64,000 nucleotides of DNA, taken from the NCBI RefSeq assembly GCF_902459655.1, contig NZ_CABPSB010000004.1:186001-250000 (forward strand). Reading direction: 5' to 3'. The stretch comes from Pandoraea anhela. GTDB lineage: Bacteria; Pseudomonadota; Gammaproteobacteria; Burkholderiales; Burkholderiaceae. The notes beneath the pieces were generated by a model. That model was not told where the DNA came from, did no database searches, and saw only the letters and a program-made list of their open reading frames with translations. The translations under genes were made by a program, and so were the position numbers. Each line of letters opens with the position of its first letter. Position 1 is the first letter of the stretch. Of this stretch, positions 28,258 to 39,222 are shown piece by piece.

Positions 28258-28434
28258 AATGAGCCGCCAGGGGAAATACCGCGTGGCACCGAAGCGCCGC
28301 GGAGCCGTCTGGCTTCCCCGACACCGGCGTGTGACGTGGTAATGACGGCTTCATTCTACCGCTCAAGTGCACGCGACGCGAGTTGCCCGCGCTCCCCCGC
28401 CATCCCGGCTCGCGCCGCACCCGGTTCGTGGCGC

Positions 28435-28489
28435 CGCTTCTGCCCCGCTTCTGTCTCGCTTCTGTCTCGCTTCTGTCTCGCTTCTGACT
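28435..28489. repeat. Five tandem copies of an 11-bp repeat
   Basis: CGCTTCTGTCT occurs at 28446-28456, 28457-28467 and 28468-28478, flanked by one-sided variants CGCTTCTGCCC (28435-28445) and CGCTTCTGACT (28479-28489). It lies in the 275-bp space upstream of the PHP-phosphatase operon and just past the 3' end of the hydrolase gene. The period of 11 bp keeps copies near the same DNA face. Confidence 0.9.
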
Positions 28490-28532
28490 TGCGCTCGGCA
28501 CACCGCTGCCCCGCCGCCGTCTGCCTCGCCAC

Positions 28533-29423
28533 TCACTCGCGGCAGAAGTCCTCGATCAGGCGCGCCACGGCTTCCGGCTGATCGTGATGCAGCATGTGGC
28601 CGGCATCGGCGACGAAGGCTTGCGTCAAATTCGGAAAGACCTCGAACCGTTCGCGGAAAGCCTCCTTACCCTGCGCCCCGGCGAAATGCTGAAGCACATC
28701 AGACTCCGTGGCTTCGACGTTCAGCACAGGCGCGCTGACATTGCCCCACACCGCCATCGCCTCATCCAGCCGATAGGGATAAGGGTTCGCGATCTTGTGC
28801 GCGGCATCGGCAAGCAAATGCCATTGCCCGTCCTGCGCCTGGCGCGCCCATCGCTGCGCCAGCCACTCCGCCCGCTCGGACGTGAGGCGCGGGTTGGTCT
28901 TGCGCAGGCGCGCCGCCACGTCGGCGAGCGATGCATAGGGGCGCAGCGTCGGCACCGTCTGGACATCGTCGAGCCAGCGACTGAGCTGGCGGATCGCCGC
29001 AGTCGGCGACGACGGCGGCAAGCCGAACCCCTCCAGATTCACGAGACGTCGCACGCGGGCGGGCCGCACGCCCGCGTACAGGCACGCAACGTTGCCCCCC
29101 ATGCTATGACCGATCAGGTTGATGGCTTCACCGGGTTGCGTATAGACGTCGAGCAAGGCGTCGAGATCGGCGAGATAGTCGGGGAACCAGTAGCTGCCGG
29201 CGCGCCCGTCCGACACGGGCCAGTCGGTCAGACCGAAGCCGCGCCAGTCGGGGACGAGTACATGCCAGCGCTGCGCGAGCGTTTGGGCCACGAAATGAAA
29301 TGAGGCCGACACGTCCATCCAGCCGTGCAGAGCGAACAACTTCGGTGCGCCGGGCGTGCCCCATTGACGAACATGATGGCGCAGGCCGCGCACCGTCAGA
29401 AACTCGGATCGGGAATCGATCAT
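28533..29423 (-). CDS. Alpha/beta hydrolase
   Basis: 296 residues. The catalytic serine S107 is in the nucleophile elbow LIGHSMGGN; the oxyanion region is LFALHGWMDVSASFH; the C-terminal catalytic histidine is in ADAGHMLHHDQPE. The pattern LHGWMDxxxSF is shared with serine-hydrolase-like (SERHL/MhpC-type) enzymes. The substrate is unknown. It lies 102 bp downstream of the DUF455 gene on the same strand and may share its transcript. Confidence 0.87.
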   Translation of the reverse strand: MIDSRSEFLTVRGLRHHVRQWGTPGAPKLFALHGWMDVSASFHFVAQTLAQRWHVLVPDWRGFGLTDWPVSDGRAGSYWFPDYLADLDALLDVYTQPGEAINLIGHSMGGNVACLYAGVRPARVRRLVNLEGFGLPPSSPTAAIRQLSRWLDDVQTVPTLRPYASLADVAARLRKTNPRLTSERAEWLAQRWARQAQDGQWHLLADAAHKIANPYPYRLDEAMAVWGNVSAPVLNVEATESDVLQHFAGAQGKEAFRERFEVFPNLTQAFVADAGHMLHHDQPEAVARLIEDFCRE

Positions 29424-29525
29424 GATGCGGGCAGACGATGAATATCTGAACGATTGAGGAACGTCGAGTATATCGGTCGGCGCCGGCGCCCCGGTAGCGG
29501 CGTCAAAAACGAACCGGCTGCGCCG

Positions 29526-30458
29526 TCACTCACCGGCCTGAAGGGCGGCCAGTTCATCGTCGTCGAAGCCTGCGGCCCGGCGCGCCTCGAAATTGAACGG
29601 CCCTCGCAGGCGCGGCGCGCCGTACTGCGCCGCCAGACGCGCGTACGTCTCGACCGGCTCGCACCCGGCACGCTCACAGCCCCAGCGATACCAGCGGTTG
29701 CCGATGGCCACATGGCCGATTTCGTCGCGCAGAATGATGTCCAGAATGGCGGCGCCCGCCTGGTCGCCCGCGCCGGAGAGTTTTGCCCGGATCGGCGGGC
29801 TGGCGTCCAGACCACGCGCCTCCAGCGTACGCGGCACGAGCGCGAGACGCGCCAGCCAGTCGCCGGACGTGCGCCGCGCCATGTCCCAGAGGCCATTGTG
29901 GGCCGGGAAACACCCGTAGACGTAGGCGTCGCCCAGCGTCTTCAGATGCGCGGCCAGCAACGAGAAGTGGTAAGCCTCTTCGGCGGCGACCTGAAGCCAA
30001 TCGTCGTAATACTCGACAGGCAGACCGTCGAAGCGCCACAGCGCGTCGAGCGCGAGGTTGATCGCGTTGAATTCGATGTGCGCGAGTGCGTGGAGTAAGG
30101 CGGCACGCCCTTCGACCGTCGTCACCGCGCGCTGCTTCAACTCCCGTGGCGACACCAGGTGCGGTGCCGCCGGACGCCCCGGAATCCCCGCGTCGCCCTC
30201 CCCGTCCCGATTCTCTGCCAGCGCAAACCGGCGCTGCGGATACCAGAGGGCACCGCCATCGCGCACGCTCTCGCGCAGCACTGTCACGCCCGCCGCTTTC
30301 TCTTGGGGATCGCAAACACGCAGAAGCTCGAGCGCGCGCCCACGTGCGCAGGCCGGGAATGCCACGGATTCGCTGGAGCGTGGAGCTTCGGACGGCGCAT
30401 CGCCGGGTGCGCGGCGCAGCGGAGGTTCGGCGCCGGGTGCAGGAGTGAAATCGACCAT
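29526..30458 (-). CDS. Ferritin-like DUF455 protein
   Basis: 310 residues. The four-helix ferritin-like core runs from about 115 to 275 with likely di-iron ligands in LLHALAHIEFNAINLALDAL, QVAAEEAYHFSLLA and ILRDEIGHVAIGNRWY. These match the DUF455 family, whose members resemble the tRNA hydroxylase MiaE. The first 40 residues are Pro/Ala/Ser-rich and poorly conserved. The molecular role is not established. It is transcribed away from the gamma-carbonic anhydrase gene, with 49 bp between starts. Confidence 0.85.
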   Translation of the reverse strand: MVDFTPAPGAEPPLRRAPGDAPSEAPRSSESVAFPACARGRALELLRVCDPQEKAAGVTVLRESVRDGGALWYPQRRFALAENRDGEGDAGIPGRPAAPHLVSPRELKQRAVTTVEGRAALLHALAHIEFNAINLALDALWRFDGLPVEYYDDWLQVAAEEAYHFSLLAAHLKTLGDAYVYGCFPAHNGLWDMARRTSGDWLARLALVPRTLEARGLDASPPIRAKLSGAGDQAGAAILDIILRDEIGHVAIGNRWYRWGCERAGCEPVETYARLAAQYGAPRLRGPFNFEARRAAGFDDDELAALQAGE

Positions 30459-30507
30459 GACGTTACAATAGCGGTTTCGTCGATTTTAACCGCGAACCAA
30501 AGCCGCT

Positions 30508-31032
30508 ATGCCGATCTATAAACTTGGAGACAAGACCCCGCAGATCCACGAGAGTGCTTTCGTGGCCGACACTGCCACCATCATCGGCGAGGTGATTCTC
30601 GCGGAGAACAGCAGCGTGTGGCCGGGGGTGGCGATTCGCGGCGACAACGAACCGATCAGGATCGGGACGGGGACCAATGTCCAGGAAGGTGCGGTGCTGC
30701 ACGCCGATCCGGGATATCCGCTCACGCTCGCCGAGGGCGTGAGTGTCGGCCATCAGGCCATGCTGCATGGCTGCACGGTCGGCGAGAACTCGCTGATCGG
30801 CATTCAGGCGGTGTTGCTCAACGGCGCCGTCATCGGCCGCGACAGCCTCGTGGGGGCGGGTGCGCTGGTGACGGAGCGCAAAACGTTTCCGGACCGTTCG
30901 CTGATCCTCGGCGTGCCTGCCAAGGTCGTTCGCGAACTGACGGATGAGGAAGTGGCAAACCTCAAGCGAAACGCCGACGTCTACGCAACGCGCCGGCAGG
31001 TGTTCAAGGAACAGTTGGTGCGCATCGGCTGA
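30508..31032 (+). CDS. Gamma-carbonic anhydrase family protein (YrdA-like)
   Basis: 174 residues of left-handed beta-helix hexapeptide repeats (VWPGVAIRGD, IGTGTNVQEGAVLHAD, IGIQAVLLNGAVIG). The three zinc-binding histidines of the family are seen in VLHADPGYP and VGHQAMLHGC. The ending VRELTDEEVANLKRNA is typical of YrdA/CaiE-like members. It may hydrate CO2, though many family members show little activity. A possible -10 box TACAAT is at 30464-30469. Confidence 0.9.
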   Translation: MPIYKLGDKTPQIHESAFVADTATIIGEVILAENSSVWPGVAIRGDNEPIRIGTGTNVQEGAVLHADPGYPLTLAEGVSVGHQAMLHGCTVGENSLIGIQAVLLNGAVIGRDSLVGAGALVTERKTFPDRSLILGVPAKVVRELTDEEVANLKRNADVYATRRQVFKEQLVRIG

Positions 31033-31334
31033 GCGCACGCCCGGCGGCGTCGCGTGCCGACGATTCGGCGCACGAAACCTCGCTGCCAATGTGTTGAAAA
31101 TGCGGCGCGCGCCCTCATTTATGGCAGCAATGGCAACATCGACGCGCCAATCTTCGGCTGTGTGCCACCGGCCTCGCGGGAAACGAGCGAATCATGAGGA
31201 GTTCGTGCGGCTGTCGTGCGATTGTCGTGCGAATAGAACGCGAATCGAACGCAAAGCACGTCTCGCGCCGTCCGCCCCCGCCGGACACCGCCGGCACACC
31301 CATCGCCGTTGCCGCATTTTTCAGGAATTCGACC
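31033..31334. other. Leader region upstream of hslO
   Basis: 302 bp with no gene. It holds a sigma-32-like promoter at 31093-31120. After it is a roughly 200-nt stretch read through by an open frame from 31194 that continues into hslO, but the added residues (Arg/Pro-rich) are not part of the family, so this stretch is treated as a 5' leader. Confidence 0.5.
31093..31120 (+). promoter_or_regulatory. Sigma-32-type heat-shock promoter candidate for hslO
   Basis: GTTGAAA (31093-31099) and CCTCATTT (31113-31120) are separated by 13 bp. The known RpoH consensus is CTTGAAA with CCCCATnT at 11-16 bp, so 13 of the 14 defined positions match. Hsp33 is a heat-shock gene in E. coli, which supports the call. 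Confidence 0.6.
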
Positions 31335-32267
31335 GTGTCCGACCAACTTCAGAAATTCATGTTCGACGCCGCGCCCGTACGCGGTGAATACGTCAGCCTC
31401 GACGCGACCTGGCGTGCCGTGCTCGATCGTCACGACTATCCGACGCCCGTGCGTCACCTGCTCGGCGAAATGATGGCTGCCGCCGCGTTGCTCACGGCCA
31501 ACGTCAAGTTCGACGGCGCGCTGGTCCTCCAACTGCACGGCGATGGCCCCGTGAGCATGATCGTCGTCGAATGCAATGCCGACCTCACCATGCGCGCAAC
31601 GGCGAAGTACAGCGGCGAGATCCCGGAAGACGGCACGCTCAAGTCGCTGCTCAACGTCAACGGTCGGGCGCACTTTGCCATCACGCTCGATCCGCGCGTC
31701 AAGCAGCCCGGTCAACAACCGTATCAGGGCGTGGTGCCGCTCTCGGACGAACACGGCCCGCTGCCTGATATGGCGTCGGTGCTCGAACATTACATGCATC
31801 ATTCGGAGCAGCTCGATACCCGGTTGTGGCTGGCGTCTGACGACAATCACGCCGTCGGCATTCTGCTGCAAAAGTTACCGGGGTACGGCGGCACGGCGGG
31901 CAGCGGTGCCGAGCATGCGCCGGAAGACGACGACACCTGGAATCGCGTCTGCCAGTTGGGCAACACGCTCAAGCGCGACGAAATGTTGAGTACCGACCGC
32001 GAGACGATGCTGCATCGCTTGTTCTGGGAAGAAACGGTGCGCATATTCGACCCGCTGCCGACGGCGTTCCGTTGCACGTGTTCGCGCGAGCGCGTCGCCA
32101 ATATGCTGCGCACGCTGGGCGAGGCCGATGTCATGAGCGTGTTCGACGAGCGTCCGAACGTGGAAGTGGCGTGCGAGTTCTGCCGCCAAACCTATCAGTT
32201 CGACAAGGTCGACGCCGCGCAACTCTTTACCGAGCAGCCGCACGCCGCACCGGCCGGACAGCACTGA
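31335..32267 (+). CDS. hslO: Redox-activated chaperone Hsp33
   Basis: 310 residues from a GTG at 31335 (read MSDQLQKFMFDAAPVRGEY), with AGGA 9-12 bases upstream. The redox switch is complete: C247-x-C249, then 30 residues, then C280-x-x-C283, which bind zinc when reduced and form disulfides on oxidation. The N-terminal chaperone domain has VRHLLGEMMAAAALLTANVK and the linker is VLEHYMHHSEQLDTRLWLA. Hsp33 holds unfolding proteins during oxidative and heat stress. The sigma-32-like promoter upstream fits its regulation. Confidence 0.95.
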   Translation: MSDQLQKFMFDAAPVRGEYVSLDATWRAVLDRHDYPTPVRHLLGEMMAAAALLTANVKFDGALVLQLHGDGPVSMIVVECNADLTMRATAKYSGEIPEDGTLKSLLNVNGRAHFAITLDPRVKQPGQQPYQGVVPLSDEHGPLPDMASVLEHYMHHSEQLDTRLWLASDDNHAVGILLQKLPGYGGTAGSGAEHAPEDDDTWNRVCQLGNTLKRDEMLSTDRETMLHRLFWEETVRIFDPLPTAFRCTCSRERVANMLRTLGEADVMSVFDERPNVEVACEFCRQTYQFDKVDAAQLFTEQPHAAPAGQH

Positions 32268-32430
32268 CAGCATGAATAGCGGAAGATGGGAAATCTCCGG
32301 CGCACGGAACGACCGGCGCGCCGGTGAATCTCAGCTTACATCCGGTGGAATGCGGTGCGTCGGCACCTCGCCTGCCCCGCCCGCCTGACGTCATTGCCGC
32401 CCCTCGCCGGGCCTTACGGGTTATTGCACC

Positions 32431-32928
32431 ATGTCCCGACTCACTGCCACTTCGCTCTCTTGTGCTGCCGCACCGACGCAAAACGGTCGCACGTCGTCGA
32501 TCCTTCGTGGCTCGATCCTGCTATCACTGCGGACCCGCCCAGCCCGATCGTCAGCCGGTGCGCTTGGCTTGCTGACCCTCACGCTGGCCGCCGGTTGCGC
32601 ACCATTACAGCTACCGCCCCCCGATGCCCCATCGGCACGCCTGCCTGATGCGCAAAACGTCGCGCCGGCAGCGATGACGGATGCCCAAAAGCAAGACCTC
32701 ACGCAACTGAACAAGCGCATCTACGACGAACAGGAAACCGCCATCGAACGCGAGCGCGCCCAACGCGCGCTCGATAATGCGGTACGCAGCTACAACAGCA
32801 ACGCGTACTTCTATGGCGGCTGGGGCGGCCCCGGTTGGTATGGGCCCGGCTGGTACGGACCGGGATGGTATGGCCCCGGCTGGTATGGCGGCCCACGCTC
32901 GTCGGTCGGCGTGAGCATCGGCTTCTGA
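32431..32928 (+). CDS. Putative lipoprotein with GPGWY repeats
   Basis: 165 residues. A hydrophobic stretch GALGLLTLTLAAGC ends in a lipobox with the cysteine at residue 56; this is long for a signal peptide, so translation may start later, though no nearer ATG was found. A short coiled-coil-like helix (QKQDLTQLNKRIYDEQETAIERERAQ) is followed by YGGWGG and four GPGWY units, then GGPRSSVGVSIGF. Such Gly/Trp/Tyr-rich C-termini occur in small outer-membrane-associated proteins of Betaproteobacteria. The function is unknown. Confidence 0.7.
   Translation: MSRLTATSLSCAAAPTQNGRTSSILRGSILLSLRTRPARSSAGALGLLTLTLAAGCAPLQLPPPDAPSARLPDAQNVAPAAMTDAQKQDLTQLNKRIYDEQETAIERERAQRALDNAVRSYNSNAYFYGGWGGPGWYGPGWYGPGWYGPGWYGGPRSSVGVSIGF
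32827..32886 (+). repeat. Four tandem 15-bp units encoding GPGWY
   Basis: Units at 32827-32841, 32842-32856, 32857-32871 and 32872-32886 all encode GPGWY while differing at third codon positions, showing that the protein repeat is kept by selection rather than by very recent duplication. Confidence 0.9.
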
Positions 32929-32947
32929 TTCCGATTCGTCTGTCGAC

Positions 32948-32987
32948 AAAAAAATGCCGCTTCGATTTACGTCGAAGCGGCATTTTT
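32948..32987. terminator. Bidirectional intrinsic terminator
   Basis: AATGCCGCTTCGA and TCGAAGCGGCATT form a long stem with a 6-nt loop (about 32953-32984), with an A-run before and a T-run after. It sits between the convergent lipoprotein gene and ftsB and can stop both transcripts. Confidence 0.93.
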
Positions 32988-33098
32988 CGTTCCGGGGCAA
33001 TGGCAAGCGACCGAGGAAAGCGGTGCACTACCCGGCTAGCCCGCTACCCTGGCCCGACACGACGTCTGCGCCGCCGGGCCAACGACCGTCCGTCATGA

Positions 33099-33524
33099 TC
33101 AGTGATGTTGCGCCTTGTGAGCCGACGCTGTCTTGCCCTTCGTCTGCGACGGCGGGGGTGGCGGCGCGGACGCGACCGTCTTGTGCGCCGGTTCGGAAGA
33201 CGACACGAGCGGTGCATCGGCCCCGGATGCACCCTGCGGCGCACCGGCGCCATCCGCACCAACGAATTGCACGAACAGCTCGCCGTCCTTGACCATCCCC
33301 AACTCGAAACGAGCGCGTTCTTCGATCGCCGCCGTGCCGTCCTGCAAATCCTGCACTTCGCCGGCCAGGCGATCGTTACGTTCTTTCAACTGCTCGTTCT
33401 TCTGCTGTTCGGCGCTCAACTCGTCGCGCAGTTCGTGCACGTACAACCAACCACCGTGGCCGAACCAGAGCGGATACTGGATGACCACCAATAGCAGCAC
33501 CAGTACCAAGGTCACCATTCGCAT
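33099..33524 (-). CDS. ftsB: Cell division protein FtsB
   Basis: 141 residues from the ATG at 33524 ([20 protein letters not shown]). One membrane helix (4-20) and a periplasmic coiled coil of about residues 28-65 ([20 protein letters not shown]) are followed by the conserved [16 protein letters not shown]. The last 50 residues are an Ala/Ser/Pro-rich extension ending in KAQHH that the E. coli protein lacks. FtsB forms the FtsQLB complex that activates septal peptidoglycan synthesis. It is 73 bp after eno, the common eno-ftsB order. Confidence 0.92.
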   Translation of the reverse strand: MRMVTLVLVLLLVVIQYPLWFGHGGWLYVHELRDELSAEQQKNEQLKERNDRLAGEVQDLQDGTAAIEERARFELGMVKDGELFVQFVGADGAGAPQGASGADAPLVSSSEPAHKTVASAPPPPPSQTKGKTASAHKAQHH

Positions 33525-33597
33525 GCTTTCGCCTGGCAAGAATTCCGGGAAGCGAGCCCCGACCTGAGTCGGGGTTCAACATCCCGGGGAATCGGAA

Positions 33598-35295
<1,698 letters not shown>

Positions 35296-36150
35296 TCAGT
35301 TGAAATTATTTTCCAGGAACTGCCCCTGCTTCACCGCCGCGTCGATGGTCTTGAGCGTGGTGAGCAGTTCACGCATACGGCCGAGCGGCACGGCGTTGGG
35401 GCCGTCCGAGAGGGCGCAGGCCGGGTCCGGGTGCGTCTCCATGAACAGCCCCGAGACGCCCACGGCCACCGCGGCACGCGAGAGCACGGGCACAAACTCG
35501 CGCTGGCCGCCCGAGCTGGTGCCTTGCCCGCCGGGCAGTTGCACGGAGTGTGTGGCGTCGAACACGACCGGCGCACCGGTCTCGCGCATGATCGCCAGCG
35601 AGCGCATGTCCGAGACCAGATTGTTGTAGCCGAACGAAACACCGCGCTCGCAGGCCATGAACACGTCATCCGGCAGGCCGGCTTCGCGTGCAGCGTCGCG
35701 CGCCTTGTCGATGACGTTGATCATGTCGTGCGGTGCGAGAAACTGGCCCTTCTTGATGTTCACCGGCTTGCCCGACTGGGCGCAGGCACGGATGAAATCG
35801 GTCTGGCGGCACAGAAACGCCGGCGTCTGAAGCACATCGACGATGGGCGCGGCCACGGCCACGTCCTCTTCCGTGTGCACGTCCGTGAGGACCGGCACGC
35901 CGAGTTGACGGCGCACTTCCTCGAGGATTTTCAGGCCCTGCTCACGGCCCGGACCGCGATACGACTTACCCGAACTACGGTTCGCCTTGTCGAACGACGA
36001 CTTGTAGATGAACGGAATGCCGAGCGCGCTCGTGATTTCCTTGAGCTGCCCCGCCACGTCGATCGTCATTTGCTCCGATTCGACGACGCAGGTGCCCGCG
36101 ATCAGGAAAAACGGCTTATCCAGGCCAACATCGAAACCGCACAGTTTCAT
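35296..36150 (-). CDS. kdsA: 3-deoxy-8-phosphooctulonate (KDO-8-P) synthase
   Basis: 284 residues from the ATG at 36150, with AAGGAGTTCCC before it; the frame continues upstream without family similarity. It condenses arabinose 5-phosphate with phosphoenolpyruvate, the first committed step of KDO for lipid A core. Motifs: [45 protein letters not shown] and [20 protein letters not shown]. It lies 32 bp after pyrG on the same strand. Confidence 0.97.
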   Translation of the reverse strand: MKLCGFDVGLDKPFFLIAGTCVVESEQMTIDVAGQLKEITSALGIPFIYKSSFDKANRSSGKSYRGPGREQGLKILEEVRRQLGVPVLTDVHTEEDVAVAAPIVDVLQTPAFLCRQTDFIRACAQSGKPVNIKKGQFLAPHDMINVIDKARDAAREAGLPDDVFMACERGVSFGYNNLVSDMRSLAIMRETGAPVVFDATHSVQLPGGQGTSSGGQREFVPVLSRAAVAVGVSGLFMETHPDPACALSDGPNAVPLGRMRELLTTLKTIDAAVKQGQFLENNFN

Positions 36151-36182
36151 GGGAACTCCTTGTTTCTCGCTCGCTGCGCGTC

Positions 36183-38211
<2,029 letters not shown>

Positions 38212-39042
38212 TCACGCCGCCAGCGACCAGCGATGTTCGCCTTTCAGTTCCGCGAGCATGTCGCGAATGGCGGCGGCAGTCTCCAGCGGACGCTCCATCG
38301 GGAAAAGATGGGTACCCGGCACGTACCGAAGATGCGTCCCGACGATGCGCCGCGTGGCGCCGATCCCCGCCTGACGCAGTTCGCGAGACTCCGTACCGGC
38401 CAGAAATCCGACCGGCACCGGAACGCCGCGAAGGGCGCGCACGGCAAGCGACGGCGGCAGCGTCAGATAGATGCGATATTCGATTTCCCGTGCGAACGCC
38501 AATCGACGCGCCTCCCCCTCGCCCGTGGGCAACGTGCCGCAATCGATGTAGTCGCGAAGCACATCCGGATCCCAACTGGCGAATGCGGGTTTGCTCGCGA
38601 AGTGCTGCCATGCACTTTCCCAGTCCGGCCATTGGTCGCGACGCTTTTTCGTCACGCCGGCCGGCGACATCCGTTCGTACAAGCCGGTCAGCATGCCCAG
38701 ACGCAGCATTTGCGTACGCCAGCCCGGCGTAACGATGGGTGAATCCACCATCACCACGCCACGCACACATTGCGGCGCCTTGAGCGCCGCCATCAGGCTG
38801 AGGAAACCGCCCAGCGAGTGCCCCACGAGCCAGACCGGCTCGCCACGATATTGGCGCACGAGTGTATCGACGAGTTCATTACGCAAATACCGCCAACCCG
38901 GCGTGACGGGATAACGCGGGTCATGACCGATGCGGTCGATCGCGCGTACGTCGTACTCGTCGGCCAGCGCGCCGAGCATCTTGCGATAAACGCCGGCCGG
39001 AAAACCGTTGCCGTGCGAGAAATGGATGATGTCTCTTGTCAT
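38212..39042 (-). CDS. Alpha/beta hydrolase
   Basis: 276 residues from the ATG at 39042 (MTRDIIHFSHGNGFPAGVY). The oxyanion segment FSHGNGFPAGVYRKM, nucleophile S76 in LVGHSLGGFLS, and histidine in VPGTHLFPMERP form the catalytic frame. The FSHGNGFPAxxY start is typical of a Proteobacterial esterase-like group. The substrate is unknown. It is 180 bp upstream of comEC on the same strand. Confidence 0.85.
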   Translation of the reverse strand: MTRDIIHFSHGNGFPAGVYRKMLGALADEYDVRAIDRIGHDPRYPVTPGWRYLRNELVDTLVRQYRGEPVWLVGHSLGGFLSLMAALKAPQCVRGVVMVDSPIVTPGWRTQMLRLGMLTGLYERMSPAGVTKKRRDQWPDWESAWQHFASKPAFASWDPDVLRDYIDCGTLPTGEGEARRLAFAREIEYRIYLTLPPSLAVRALRGVPVPVGFLAGTESRELRQAGIGATRRIVGTHLRYVPGTHLFPMERPLETAAAIRDMLAELKGEHRWSLAA

Positions 39043-39222
39043 GGGATGCTTTGTCCTGGCGAGCCTGCATCGCGCCCGTTGATCAGGTCGCATGACACTC
39101 GCCGGTCCATTCTAGCGAACCGCCCGTGGAGTACCGGTAGAGGTTTCCATCGAATCCCCAGGCCTCTGCGATCGAAACGCCCGCATTTTTCAACGTGAGC
39201 CCACCGAGCCGCGATGCCGGTC

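Noticed and set aside
31194-31334. An upstream extension of hslO by 47 codons
   Set aside because: The extra residues are Arg/Pro-rich and absent from Hsp33; the GTG at 31335 has a well-placed AGGA and matches the family start.
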